The notes: generated by a model not told the origin, from the letters alone. A stretch of 64,000 bases of DNA from Kitagawia praeruptora (GCA_037693485.1 CM075344.1:75697501-75761500), one strand, 5' to 3'; positions 1 to 11,600 are shown, counted from the first letter of the stretch. Translations and numbers: made by a program.

Positions 1-239
1 TAGAAAAGTAGATGAATGAAGCTCTCATTTCATTCAAGAAGAAGCAAAATTATATAGAGTATTCATCAATTTGTTACAGAGAATTAGTAAAATGTAATTA
101 ACTATTTTACAATCTATCTGGAAGTATATATACACACTAATAGCAACTGTACAGCTGGCTGCTTTCTAAATTCTATATTAACTACATTCTATAAATAGAA
201 AGGTGCGTGGTGTGCTTGCTGTCATGTCAACTTCTAACA
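1..239 (-). mobile_element. Partial LTR at window edge, minus orientation
   Basis: Read on the minus strand, this stretch begins TGTTAGAAGTTGACATGAC at position 239, the usual TG start of a Ty1/copia LTR. It continues with TATA-rich promoter-like sequence and a segment resembling the transcribed part of short copia LTRs. The other end lies outside the window, so neither the second LTR nor the target-site duplication can be checked. This is inference from the style of the sequence. Confidence 0.4.
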
Positions 240-850
240 TTTGGACGAGTTATCATGAATTATGTCAATATTTGTGTCAATATGATGATCGTTAACATGT
301 CTGAAATTAAAATTTCTGCTCTCAACTGAGACACCTTATGATAAAATTTTGGAGTCGTTAAATCTTATTAATTGCTCTGAAAATCTCAGCACTTGTTACC
401 TACCTCTCATGGTCAAATCTGTTTCCAATTACTGAAATATTGACTTTTTTTTTGTAAGGTTAAAAATTGTTCTTTACTAATTAGGTAGCCATAAAATTAA
501 TTATCCTTTTTAATCCTCTGAAATTTGATAGAGGTGACTAATCTTTCAACAGCAAACATGCATAATATATAAATGCATGTAAACAACATGCGAACATCTG
601 TCCGTGACGTGTTGTAAGCGGGTATTATTGATAAATTTTCCGTCTTGTATATGTACGCCTCTATGCATGTCTATCCCATTTCATTCAAAATTAAAATAAA
701 TTTCTTAAGGTCGACGATTTGGAGGGTACGTTAGGTGATTTTACTTCCCTCCAAAATTGTGATCAATATTAGTAGATTGTTGGTGCGTGATTCCTAAGTC
801 ATATAGGTGAAAAAATTCCTCTACTACTATTATTTTACTTAGATGTACAA
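240..850. other. Intergenic DNA upstream of the RING-H2 gene
   Basis: AT-rich DNA with no convincing ORF, tRNA or repeat structure. It is presumably the upstream regulatory region of the RING-H2 gene. No specific element could be assigned. Confidence 0.5.
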
Positions 851-851
851 T

Positions 852-858
852 TATAAAA
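852..858 (+). promoter_or_regulatory. TATA box candidate for the RING-H2 gene
   Basis: The heptamer TATAAAA lies about 90 bp upstream of the ATG at 948, which would allow a 5' leader of roughly 60 nt. The placement is plausible for a plant core promoter. No transcript evidence is available. Confidence 0.45.
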
Positions 859-947
859 GACTTCCAACATAACAAAACTTTACATTTTATTGCCATAAGA
901 TTCTATTAAGTCACATTGTTATTTGTTCTTGCCCAATATTTGTTTCC

Positions 948-1664
948 ATGTCTAATTTAGGCCAAGAAGATCACAGGCACCATGATGTTAACCCGCTCTT
1001 CATCGGACTTCTCGGGGTAATTGCAGGGGCCATCATGGTTGCAACACTCCATTTCATGTTGCTTGGTTGGTGTAGCTCAGAAGAGAGGAGGCAAGAAACG
1101 CTGGAAAATGAACGTCCCTGGCGAAATGTCCGAATTGGTAATACTACTAGAGGCCATATAGCTAGTAGTAGCAGTAGGAGCAATTCGAGTTTACAGTCAA
1201 TTCCAACTTTTAAGTACACAAAAGAGTGCAATGAAGGTGTATGTGCAATTTGTCTTGGTGAGTTCAAAGAGAATGATGAATTACGAGTATTGCCCGAATG
1301 TGCACATCGTTTCCATGTGCCATGTATTGATAGGTGGCTAGGTTCGCACCCAAATTGTCCACTTTGTCGAGCCGACATTGTGCCCTCTTTTCCAGAACAG
1401 GCTGTGGCAGTATCGTCGTCAAGGGATAGTTTTGATCATTTAGATATTTTGTTTCAGGAGCATGTTGAGGCAGTGTCGTCACAAAATGATGCTGATCAGG
1501 CTCCTGATCGGGTACATATTATGTCCTCAGAACATGTTCTGGCAGTGCCGTCATCAGATAATAGCAATGAGGCAAATATAGTACCCTCTGAACATGTTAT
1601 GACCATTTCAATGAGTAATGCTGGTGCAACTTCATCATCAGAAATATCGGTTGGTGATCACTAG
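948..1664 (+). CDS. ATL-type RING-H2 finger E3 ubiquitin ligase
   Basis: A single-exon 238-residue protein with the layout of the plant ATL family. These are membrane-anchored E3 ligases that recruit a ubiquitin-loaded E2 through a RING-H2 domain, often in stress and defence signalling. One hydrophobic segment (about residues 16-41) should anchor it in a membrane. A Ser-rich linker (72-81) follows, then the RING-H2 with all eight zinc ligands: C99, C102, C118, H120, H123, C126, C137 and C140, spaced C-x2-C-x15-C-x-H-x2-H-x2-C-x10-C-x2-C. Trp130 fills the conserved position important for E2 contact. The family's GLD motif between membrane segment and RING is not obvious. The C-terminal 90 residues hold four imperfect repeats of about 20 residues built on (Q/S)EHVxAVSS. 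The ATG at 948 is the first in frame, and the lack of introns is typical for ATLs. The substrate cannot be predicted. Confidence 0.9.
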   Translation: MSNLGQEDHRHHDVNPLFIGLLGVIAGAIMVATLHFMLLGWCSSEERRQETLENERPWRNVRIGNTTRGHIASSSSRSNSSLQSIPTFKYTKECNEGVCAICLGEFKENDELRVLPECAHRFHVPCIDRWLGSHPNCPLCRADIVPSFPEQAVAVSSSRDSFDHLDILFQEHVEAVSSQNDADQAPDRVHIMSSEHVLAVPSSDNSNEANIVPSEHVMTISMSNAGATSSSEISVGDH

Positions 1665-2448
1665 GAGTTTATAACAGTTTATTTAGATGATCTCATGTTT
1701 AAACGGAATGTATAGGAGAAATAGAGGATCACAGCTGTCTCGCACATTTAGGGATAAATATCAAGATCATCACTCCCTTGATATATTTGGATGATACCAG
1801 TGATGAGTTTGATATTTACAAGTGCATTTATGGCGCTCCTTCACTTGTTTCTTTATTAATGTTTTTTCACAGTCAAATCTTGTCATAAGTTTTCCTGTGG
1901 CAAGTGCCCTTTTGCTCTATATATAGTGAAAGCAGAATGCAAAATAGTTTTGTTTTTATTCACAATTGTGGTTTGTAACTGTAGCTTATAAGCTATACTG
2001 AGATAGGGGTTGTTTGTCACCTTATTTTCCAGAATAAGTTAACCTATTTTAAGATAAAGTTAGAGATTTTTAACTTTTTTCTGAAAAAGTTAATTTTTTT
2101 TACAATTTATGGAATTTCAAACCTACATTAAATACTAAAAAAATTATTAAAATATAAAATTTTTATTCGAAAATAAGTACATAAGAACTTATTTTAAGTT
2201 GTGGCCAAACAGGCAAATAATCGAGTATTTTTGTGATCAGACATCAAGCCTGGTTTAGTTGTATGAATGTTGTGGACTTTAGATGTTTTTTTATTTTTAA
2301 ACATACGCGACTCATTTTGTATGTTACCATTCAGTTCCCAAATGGTTTTAGTAATTAGACATGTTACAATAAGTTTAAGCCCAATGTGAGTCATGTGACC
2401 GAGTATGACGAGAAGATAGTTTAAAGCCCATTCTGTAACATTTCTTTT
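1665..2448. other. 3' flank of the RING-H2 gene
   Basis: AT-rich non-coding sequence that should hold the 3' UTR. No unambiguous polyadenylation signal stands out. Its last part contains a weak MITE candidate, and it ends at the LINE fragment's target-site duplication. Confidence 0.5.
2006..2214. mobile_element. Weak hAT-like MITE candidate
   Basis: The left end GGGGTTGTTTGTCACC and the reverse complement of the right end GCCTGTTTGGCCACAAC resemble the G-rich ends of plant hAT MITEs. The ~200-bp interior is very AT-rich. The inverted repeat is imperfect and no 8-bp target duplication was found, so this stays tentative. Confidence 0.3.
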
Positions 2449-2462
2449 AAGAATAAATCTAC

Positions 2463-4271
2463 GAAAGCAGTGTTCAACTATGTTAAGGAAAGAGTTTGGA
2501 GGAAAGTTCAGTACCGGAACCACAAAATGTTGTCAAAAGCAGGTAAGACTGTTATGATTAAAAACGTGGCACAATCAATCCCATCTTACAACACTATGTC
2601 ATGTTTTCTTATACCGAAATCTTTATGCACTGAAATAGAGAGGTTAATGAACGGTTATTGGTGGAGTTCGGGTGGTAATAATAATAAAAATTTGAGACGG
2701 ATGGCATGGGATAAATTGCCAACGGATAAGTCTAATGGTGGGTTAGGTTTTCGGAATTTACATGGCTTCAACATAACCCTTCTTGGGAAACATATATGGA
2801 AATTCTGTCATAATCCTACATCTCTGGTAGCTCGTATCTTTAAAGCCAGATATTTTCCAGATAATCATGTCTTGCAAGCATAAAAAGGAAGTGATCCTAG
2901 TTTCACTTGGACTGGGATCTGGGAAGAAGCGAAAGAAAGGTTGTATAAGGGTTTCAGGTGGGTTCTGGGTGATGGAGATCGAGGATATTCGAATCTTTAA
3001 GATCCATGGTTGAGAGGCAAAGTTGATTTTTGTGTGAAGGATTCGCACAGGAATAACATCAGAAATGAGAAAGTATGTCAGTTCTTCCGTCTCGATAGTA
3101 AAGACTGAGACGTGCACAAGGTTCCGCATAATTTTCATGAAGATGATATTCCATTTATTCTGCAAACAAGAATTCCTCGAAGTAATGTTAAAGATAGGGT
3201 AGCCTGGGTGGGTTCGTGCAACGGGGTGTATACAGTGAAGTCTGGATATCGTTTATGGGCTTCCCAGTTTAATAATGTTGAGTCTGCGCCTGTTTCAAAG
3301 GGTTGGAGTAAGATTTGGCAATTGCAATTACCTCACAAGGTTATAACTTTTCTGTGGAGATTCTGCAAAAACAATATTCCTGTTAGGAGACTGCTTCGGT
3401 TAAAGGGGGTGGACACTACAATTATATGCCCCATGTGTGGTGTTGACATTGAGCATATGAGACACTTGTTTTGTGATTGTAAGTATGCAGAGGAGTGTTG
3501 GCAACAATCAGGCATTGCTGTTGATTTTCAGGCTGTGGAATCGGCCCCAGAGTGGCTGTTGAAAACAATTAGCAATGGTGGTAAGGAGTTGGTAGAAAAG
3601 ATTGGTACTGTATTATGGGGCATATGGTTTTCGAGGAATAAAAAAGTTTGGGAGGATAAAATTATCACACCTGGAGTGGCTATGAACATAAGTGCTAAAC
3701 TGGTGGGTGAGTGGCAAGAAGATAATAAACGGAAACATATGTCAAGCGGTACAACTATAAGAACTTCATCAAATAATATTATTAAGTGGTCATTGCCAGA
3801 TGCAGCTTGGTGCAAAGTTAATGTCGACGCCTCTGTTCATAGTGATGTTGATTCGTTTGCTCTGGGAATGGTCATGCAAAACGATCAAGGTGATCAGTTT
3901 ATGGCAGGAAAAATATGAGGATCAGTGGTAGAATTTCAGTGATGGAAGCAAAGGCTAGAGGGGTTCAGGAAGCATTAAAACGGATTGAAGAACAAGGGGT
4001 GCAGAATGTGATAATCGAGTGTGATGCTGAGCTTGTGGTTTTTGCGTTGCAAGGGTAGACATCCTACTTGCTGGAAGTAGGGCATGTCATCGAGGAATGC
4101 AGAGAAAATTTGAGGCAAAGAGCAGATGTTTTTATTTGTCATGTTAAAAAACGAGTAAACAGGGCGGCACATGTGTTAGCCGGAGTCCCATGTTTGTTAG
4201 ATAACTTTAATTGTTTTGTGTCTCCTCCAAATGTGTTGTTGGAGATGGTTTCTTCTGAATTTTCTAGTTAA
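2463..4271 (+). pseudogene. LINE ORF2 remnant: RT C-terminus, zf-RVT, RNase H
   Basis: Three broken stretches of one LINE ORF2. Positions 2470-2883 encode the region after the RT active site, with the conserved GGLGFRNLHGFN-type motif. A TAA at 2881 and further stops up to about 3110 interrupt it. Positions 3112-3918 resume with the zf-RVT zinc-binding domain (CPMCG with downstream HLFCDC) and the first part of an RNase H-like domain (VNVDAS motif). A stop near 3918 separates it from the rest of RNase H, visible as EAKA and ECDAE motifs and ending at the TAA near 4269. Endonuclease and the catalytic RT core are absent, so it cannot function. The zf-RVT plus RNase H arrangement is typical of plant L1-type LINEs. 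Confidence 0.8.
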
Positions 4272-4297
4272 TGAAAATTTCATTTTCAAAAAAAAAA
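2463..4297 (+). mobile_element. 5'-truncated L1-type LINE with 14-bp TSD
   Basis: A non-LTR retrotransposon fragment that kept only the 3' part of ORF2 and ends in a short poly(A). It is flanked by perfect 14-bp direct repeats AAGAATAAATCTAC at 2449-2462 and 4296-4309; the first As of the right copy merge with the tail. Truncation at the 5' end, a poly(A) tail and a long variable TSD are hallmarks of target-primed reverse transcription, so this fragment was born truncated rather than eroded from a full copy. Confidence 0.85.
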
Positions 4298-4309
4298 GAA
4301 TAAATCTAC

Positions 4310-4505
4310 TACCTAGATTATAGAACTAGTATATTATTCTATAATTGTATTTTTTATTTTCTTGAAATAGGCCCCGCCAGGGACACTTTTTAAATGCTAG
4401 TAGTGTTTTAGTAGTGCATAAGGTGTAGCCCAAGATTTACTCTTCTTTTAAACCTCAAACTAACTAAAAGCGTGAAAAGTCAACTTCTTCAATCTAACTA
4501 AAGAG
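4310..4505. other. Intergenic DNA with partial foldback-repeat copy
   Basis: No ORF. Positions 4340-4400 resemble 4608-4660 in the neighbouring foldback, including a GGCCCCGCCAGGGACAC motif shared with MITEs farther right. The tract at 4455-4490 is similar to 4751-4793 next to the gypsy insertion, so the region contains a small direct duplication. Confidence 0.45.
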
Positions 4506-4732
4506 TCTGAATCCTCTGTTCCGAGTCCGGATCCTCTGTCCCTTTCTCCATGTCCCTTGTTTTTTTTGTATTAAAAGAGTGCCACTGGCGGAGCCCGTTT
4601 TTATAAAAATAATATTTTTATTTTTCTTAAAATAGGCCATGTCAGACGCACTCTTTTAATACAAAAAGAGCAAGAAACATAGAAGGAGACATGAAAAAAG
4701 GGAACAGAGGATCCGGGCTCCTAGCTAAAAAC
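4506..4732. repeat. Foldback (inverted-repeat) element
   Basis: The left arm (about 4506-4600) and right arm (about 4620-4732) are imperfect reverse complements. For example GTATTAAAAGAGTGCC near 4578 pairs with the complement of GCACTCTTTTAATAC near 4650, and GGATCCTCTGTCCC pairs with GGGAACAGAGGATCC. A hairpin of this type is typical of a MITE. Clear target duplications were not seen. Confidence 0.5.
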
Positions 4733-6099
4733 CTTTTTGTTTAGTAGTTTTGACCTCAAACTGACTAAAAGCGTAAAAACTAAAAAGTCAACTTGTAACA
4801 ACCGGGAAAATTTCGTTTAATTTATTATACCAAAATATATTTTTAGTTGATTTTACGGTGTTTTAGTTTATTTTAATGCATTTAAGCGCGTTATGATTTT
4901 TATTAAATAGGAAAATTATCTCATACGTGTTATGTGACTTCTGTGTAGCATAGATTATTTTATTCTATTTTTCTGTAATTTTTATATTTTTAGAATACAG
5001 TTATTTCGCATTTTAATTTCCGGATCCAGCCCCTGTACTGAATTCGAGACCCTGTTTTTCATAAAATTATTTTTATATAATAGTAGGATCCAGCCCCTGT
5101 ACTGAATTCGAGGCCCTGTAATTATTTATTCATATTATGTTGTAATTTTTGTAATATTCGTAATTTTTGGAGAATTTTGGCATTTATATTATATTTATTT
5201 AAGAATAAAAATTTAACATTTTTATCCCGTAAAAGTTATTTTTAAGGCTTAATAATTTTAATTAGGGGTTAAAAATATTTTTGGGGTATTAATTTTTTAT
5301 TAATATAAATAGCATCTGAATTATTTTTATTTACTAAAATAATCAGAAAATCAGATTTTCTGATTTTAATTTTCTGGAAAATCTCTGAATATTTGTTCTT
5401 GGTGTTCTTGAGAATCAAACAACTTTTGAAGGTGATTTCGGGATCCAAATCTCTCATATCAGTAACCAAACTGAATCTCATGATTTATACTACATGATTA
5501 TGTGGGTGTGTATATGTGTGTATGCCTAAATCGTAATTTTGTTTTTTTTAATTTAATTTTCGAATTTCTTGAATTTGGTGTTGCTTGTATGATGATTTGT
5601 TGTTTATGTGGTTAGTGTCTATAAATTGCATATGATCTCATGAGTTTAAATATGATTTTTAATTGATTTTTCGTGTCCAGAATAAGAAATCGAGTTTAGT
5701 GGGGGTGAGATATAACTTTGATTTTTCCTACTTGGTTGTTAATTGTTTGATGTTCTTGATGGTTGATATAGATTGTTGAAGTCATAAGCTTCATTTTGAT
5801 GTATAGAACGAGTGATTTGGTGTACGATTTCGGGTTCGTCGGAAAATTGATGAAGCTCGCCGGAGAGCTTCGTTCTTGCCGGAATCGACGAGTTCTCGGC
5901 CGATTTCTGCGTTTGTTGTTATGTTTATATTGTTGGGTTGATTTGGAATGTGTTACAAGCAAAAATCCATAGAAAGGGTTGCGTTTTGAGACTCACCGGA
6001 GGTTGGCCGGATTTTGGCCGAATTGGCGTGAATAGTATTTGGGGGGTGTCTGTTAAGGTTGAAGAAGAAGACGGTGACATGCTTTAAAATATATATATA

Positions 6100-6634
6100 G
6101 GCAAGTGCTCAAATACAAACCATTCTTAAAATGAGAACCTACAAACCAACACTAAATTAATTATACTCCATCTATTCTAAGGTTCCCGCCAAGGGTACCT
6201 TCACAAAAGTTGCTTAAAATAATTGGCTCTATCCAACAAAAAAAAAAAAAAAAAACTTGCCGTGGAAATGCGAAGCATTTAAGATAGTAAACGGATGAGT
6301 TAGGTAGTCATGAGGGCCGAAGGCTCTCGACACACCCGTCAATCGTCTATTGCCTTTACCATTGATTGCCATTTCTTACAACTTTAGAATGATAAAGGCG
6401 CGAAGCGCCGTACAAGAAGGTGCGAAGCACCGTTAACCAGTGAAATCCACTGCCACGTCATCACGTGAACAGTGATTTTTTTTTTTTTAAATTTTTTTGT
6501 TGGATAGAGCCAAGTATTTTAAACGTTTTTTGTATTGGGGTACCCCTAGTTTGGTCATTAGATTAGCTTGAAATATTAGATTATGTTTGGTTTGTAGGTT
6601 TGTATTTTAAGGAGGTTTGTATTGGAGTAGCCCC
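6100..6634 (+). mobile_element. MITE A1 with GAA-triloop hairpins
   Basis: A 535-bp element in the (TA)n tract of LTR A. Its ends GGCAAGTGCTCAAATACAAACC and (complemented) GGGGCTACTCCAATACAAACC form an inverted repeat, and TA is the likely target duplication. The interior holds four short hairpins with GAA loops at 6267-6281, 6313-6329, 6397-6409 and 6419-6431. It has no coding capacity. A second copy in opposite orientation lies in LTR C at 15172-15755. Confidence 0.7.
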
Positions 6635-6651
6635 ATATATATATATATATA

Positions 6652-7033
6652 GGGGGCTGCTCAAATGAGACCCCTCTTATAATGAGACCCTCCCTTATAA
6701 TGAGTCCCCCCCTCATATTTCTTGTTTTCTAAAGGGCCCCGCTAGGGGCACCCAATACGAAAAAGGCTTAAAATTCCATCCTCTATCCATTCATAAAAAA
6801 AAATAATTTAAAAAAAATAATTTTTTTACAAATAAAAATTGATGACGTGGCAGCAGTTTTATTTATTTTTTTTTAAAAAAAATCAATTTTTTTTGATGAA
6901 TGAATAGAGAATATAATTATAAGACTTTTTCGTATTGGGTGCCCCTGGCGGAGCCCTTTAGATTAGAAGAAATATGAGGGGGACTCATTATAAGGGAGGG
7001 TCTCATTATAAGAGTGGTCTCATTTGAGCACCT

Positions 7034-7036
<3 letters not shown>
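6652..7036 (+). mobile_element. MITE A2, foldback
   Basis: A 385-bp foldback. The left end GGGGGCTGCTCAAATGAGAC and the complement of the right end GGGAGGTGCTCAAATGAGAC match closely over about 50 bp, with TA repeats on both sides. Subterminal CCCCGCTAGGGGCACCCAATACG (6737-6759) has its inverted partner at 6932-6954. It is non-coding and absent from LTR B. Confidence 0.75.
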
Positions 7037-7070
<34 letters not shown>

Positions 7071-7072
<2 letters not shown>

Positions 7073-7380
7073 CAAATGATCAAAAGAGAACTCTTTTTTT
7101 GAAAAAACTAAGGTATTAATCCTAACCATTGGATGTATTACAATCAATGGCCCCGCCAGGGGCACCCACACACTAATCAAATACACCCTCACACACACAA
7201 TCCCACCTAATCCCCTCCGTTTTTAATTTGATTTTTCCCGTCAATCGATGATATTTTTTTAAAATCTAATTTCACCACATTTTTCTCCATCTCCCAACGA
7301 TCAGTTTGAATACCATATGTGCTATATTTTAATTTAGTTTTCTAAGTTCTCCTTTTAAAGGGGTTTTCTCTAGATCCCTA

Positions 7381-7383
<3 letters not shown>
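7071..7383 (+). mobile_element. MITE A3, related to A1/A2
   Basis: A 313-bp TA-flanked element. Its ends GGCAAATGATCAAAAGAGAAC and (complemented) GAGTAGGGATCTAGAGAAAAC match imperfectly. It carries the same subterminal motif, GCCCCGCCAGGGGCACCC, at about 7150-7167. The interior has no gene. It sits directly beside A2 in the TA tract. Confidence 0.6.

Positions 7384-7455
<72 letters not shown>
7384..7455. repeat. Expanded (TA)n microsatellite
   Basis: About 36 uninterrupted TA units following MITE A3. The matching tract in LTR B (about 9913-9933) is much shorter, so this one expanded after the LTR copies diverged, possibly through MITE insertion and slippage. Confidence 0.9.
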
Positions 7456-7460
<5 letters not shown>

Positions 7461-8683
7461 TTATTTTTTTCACTTTTACTTACTTTTATTTACTTTTATT
7501 TACTTTTATTTATTTTAAAACTTTTAAAAATTCTAAATTTAATTATAAATTCAGAAAATTATTTCCTGAAAATATTTTAGAAATTCAGAATTTATTTCTG
7601 AATTCTGTTTTTTTCATTTTAAAAATTATTTTATTATTTACTTTTAATTCAAAAAAAATTAAGAATTAAATACTTTTAATTATACTAATTAATTTTAAAT
7701 AATAATTTAATTAATTTAATTATTTCATGAATGTAATCATTTATTAAATAATTTTATTAATTAATTATTAGTTTATTCTAATTAATTTAATTAGGATTAT
7801 TTAATTTCTAATTAACCAATTTTACGTTTAAAAATGTTAAAAAATAGTTTTAATTGTTCAAAAATTTGAGAAAATGTTTTAAAAATCCTGAGTTGAATTT
7901 TATTCCAAAATGGTGATTTAAAATTGTTTTAAAAATATTTCTTTAGTTCAATTGAGTCCCGAATTGAGTTGTTCGGCCGATTTTGTGAAAATTTCGTGTC
8001 ATATGCCATTTAAAAATTATGTGAATTGTGTTATTATTCTTTGATTATATGTTAGTGATTTGTAATTATTCTAGGAATAATTTGAGTGCTCTTTTATTTA
8101 TGAGTTGTATCTGCTATGTGTTGATTGGTTACGTGACAAGTATATATGTATTTAATTCGAGGATTAAGTATTGGTCTCGAGTGTTAAGTGTTATATTTAT
8201 ATTTGTATTTCTTCATCGGGGATTAGAATAAATCTTTCGAGGATTAATTGGTGAATATTGACTTAGGAATATCAGCGGAGTTAAGTTGGTATAAGACGAA
8301 GAAGGTTGGAGATGGATGCAGGATTGTTTGTGGTTGTTGGATTTATTGTGAGGTGTTTTAACACCGGGAAAACGTCTATGTTCAAAGGGGATATTTCCAA
8401 TTATTTTCTTCCGACAGAGATATTGTAGACGCGCGGGCTTGATATCGACAGATCAGGCTTGTGGCAACCGCTAAAGCGTAAACCAAAGCATGATTAAAAC
8501 AGATGACATGATGACGTGAGATAGAAGAAAAAGATAGTTGTATTACTTCGGCGTTACGCAATAGCTAAGGACCTGAGGCAAGTATTTTCTTGATCATCCT
8601 AAACACTTTTTATTTTTTGTCTCATTTATTCATATCAAGACAAATAGTTATTGTTCAGAGCTATTTGTGGTTCTTAAATATTT

Positions 8684-11600
8684 CGTTTAATTTATTAAAT
8701 CAAAATATATTTTTAGTTGATTTTACGGTGTTTTAGTTTATTTTTAATGCATTTAAACGAGTTATGATTTTTATTAAATAGGAAAATTATCCCATACGTG
8801 TTATGTGACTTCTGTGTAGCATAGATTATTTTATTCTATTTTTCTGCAATTTTTATATTTTTAGAATACAGTTATTTCACATTTTAATTTCCGGATCCAG
8901 CCCCTGTACTGAATTCGATGCCCTGTTTTTCATAAAATTATTTTTATATAATAGTAGGATATCTAAAAATGCATTATGTTGTAATTTTTGTAATATTCGT
9001 AGTTTTTGGAGAATTTTGGCATTTATATTATATATGTTTAAAAATAAAAAATTTACATTTTTATCCCATAAAAGTTATTTTTAAGGCTTAATAATTTTAA
9101 TTAGGGGTTAAAAATATTTTTGGGGTATTAATTTTCGATTAATATAAATAGCATCTGAATTATTTTTATTTACTAAAATAATCAGAAAATCAGATTTTCT
9201 AATTTTAATTTTCTGGAAAATCTCTGAATATTTGTTCTTGGTGTTCTTGAGAATCAAACAGCTTTTGAAGGTGATTTCGGGATCCAAATCTCTCATATCA
9301 GTAACCAAACTGAATCACGTGATTTATACTACATGATTATGTGGGTGTGTATATGTGTGTATGCCTAAATCGTAATTTTGTTTTTTTTAATTTAATTTTC
9401 AAATTTCTTGAATTTGGTGTTGCTTGTATGATGATTTGTTGTTTATGTGGTTAGTGTCTATAAATTGCATATGATCTCAGGAGTTTAAATATGATTTTTA
9501 ATTGATTTTTCGTGTCCAGAATAAGAAATCGAGTTTAGTGGGGGTGAGATATAACTTTGATTTTTCCGACTTGGTTGTTAATTGTTTGATGTTCTTGATG
9601 GTTGATATAGATTGTTGAAGTCATAAGCTTCATTTTGATGTATAGAACGATTGATTTGGTGTACGATTTCGGGTTCGTCGGAAAATTGATGAAGATCGCC
9701 GGAAAGCTTCGTTCTTGCCGGAATTGGCGAGTTCTCGGCCGATTTCTGCGCTTGTTGTTATGTTTATATTGTTGGGTTGATTTGGAATGTGTTACAAGCA
9801 AAAATCCGTAGAAAGGGTTGCGTTTTGAGACTCATCGGAGGTTGGCCGGACCGGCGTGAATAGTTTTTTTTTGGGGTATGTTAAGGTTGAAGAAGACGGT
9901 GACATGCTTTAATATATATATATATATATATATTTTACTTTTACTTACTTTTATTTACTTTTATTTACTTTTAAATATTTTAATAATTCTAAATTTAATT
10001 ATAAATTCAGAAAATTATTTTCTGAAAATATTTTAGAAATTCAGAATTTATTTCTGAATTCTGTTTTTCATTTTGAAAATTATTTTATTATTTACTTTTA
10101 ATTCAATAATAATAAATAATTAAGTACTTTTAATTATACTAATTAATTTCAACTAATGATTTAATTAATTTAATTATTTGATAAATGTAATCATTTATTA
10201 AATAATTTTATTAATTAATTATTAGTTGATTCTAATTAATTTAATTAGGATTATTTAATTTTTAATTAACCAATTTTATGTTTAAAAATGTTTAAAAATA
10301 GTTTTAATTGTTCAAAAATTTGAGAAAATGTTTTTAAAATCTTTAAAAAATCCTGAGTTGGATTTTATTCCAAAATAGTGATTTAAAATTATTTTAAAAA
10401 TATTTCTTTAGTTCATTTGAGTCCTGAATTGAGTTGTTCGGCCGATTTTGTGAAAATTTCGTGTTATATGCCATCTAAAAATTATGTGAATTGTGTGTTA
10501 TTATTCTTTGATTATATGTTAGTGATTTGTAATTATTCTACGAATAATTTGAGTGCTCTTTTATTTATGAGTTGTATCTGTTATGTGTTGATTGGTTACG
10601 TGACAAGTATATATGTATTTAATTCGAGGATTAAGTATTGGTCTCGAGGGTTAAGTGTTATATTTATATTTGTATTTCTTTATCAGGGATTAGAATAAAT
10701 CTTTCGAGGATTAATTGGTGAATATTGACTTAGGAATGTCAGCGGAGTTAAATTGGTATAAGACGAAGAAGGTTGGAGATGGATGCAGGATTGTTTGTGG
10801 TGGTTGGATTTATTGTGAGGTGTTTTAACACCGGGAAAACGTCTATGTTCAAAGGGGATATTTCCAATTAATTTCTTCCGACAGAGATACTTTAGACGCG
10901 CGGGCTTGATATCGACAGATCAGACTTGTGGCAACCGCTAAAGCGTAAACCAAAGCATGATTAAAACAGATGACATGATGACGTGAGATATAAGAAAAAG
11001 ATAGTTGTATTACTTCGGCGTTACGCAATAGCTAATGACCAGAGGCAAGTATTTTCTTGATCATCATAAACACTTTTTATTTTCTATTTCATTTATTCAT
11101 ATCATGACAAATAGTTATTGTTCAGAGCTATTTGTGGTTCTTAAATATTTTTGTGCGAACACAGTTGCTTGATATTGGTATCCTTGATGTGGGGAATTGT
11201 TTAAGATAAACTCTTCATATCCTTATTATCATAGTAAATAATAAGGATGTGAACTGTATGTGAAACTAAGCATTTCCTGTTGAATTCGGAATTTGCTCTA
11301 TTGGATTGGGTTATTAAAGCGTAGGAGGCCATGATGATTTCATGGTCCAGCAAAATGGTAAAGCGTAGGAGGCCATGATGATTTCATGGTCCAGCAATAT
11401 TTAAGGAGGATATGGTAACCATTCCATCTTCCTATAGGCTAACATTACTTGCCTATTTTGGGTACCCCAGAAATTCGGATTATACCCACACGGAAAAAAA
11501 AGAGAATACCGATGGAGTATAAAGGGTCTCATTGCCTTAGAACCTGATCAGGGGGCAATGGTGTTTCAGTTATATATATCCAATCCATATCGCTCGAATG

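Larger units (their letters stand above)
4794..8683 (+). repeat. Gypsy LTR A (3'-truncated, carries three MITEs)
   Basis: Homologous to LTRs B and C over most of its length. It contains MITEs at 6100-6634, 6652-7036 and 7071-7383 in the (TA)n tract, and a private duplication of a ~30-bp GGATCCAGCCCCTGTACTG segment at 5022 and 5086. It ends abruptly in TTCTTAAATATTT at about 8683, where LTR B begins. Short ORFs here (for example 5696-5962 minus and 8028-8231 plus) recur in B and C as LTR sequence and are not genes. Confidence 0.85.

Noticed and set aside
5696..5962. An 88-codon minus-strand ORF that recurs at 9535-9801 and 14761-15027
   Set aside because: It lies in homologous positions of LTRs A, B and C; the similarity reflects the LTR copies, not a protein-coding gene.
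10417..10698. A Cys/Tyr-rich ORF recurring at 8028 and 16187, suggestive of a membrane peptide
   Set aside because: It is also LTR sequence present in all three copies, with no codon-level conservation and no independent support.
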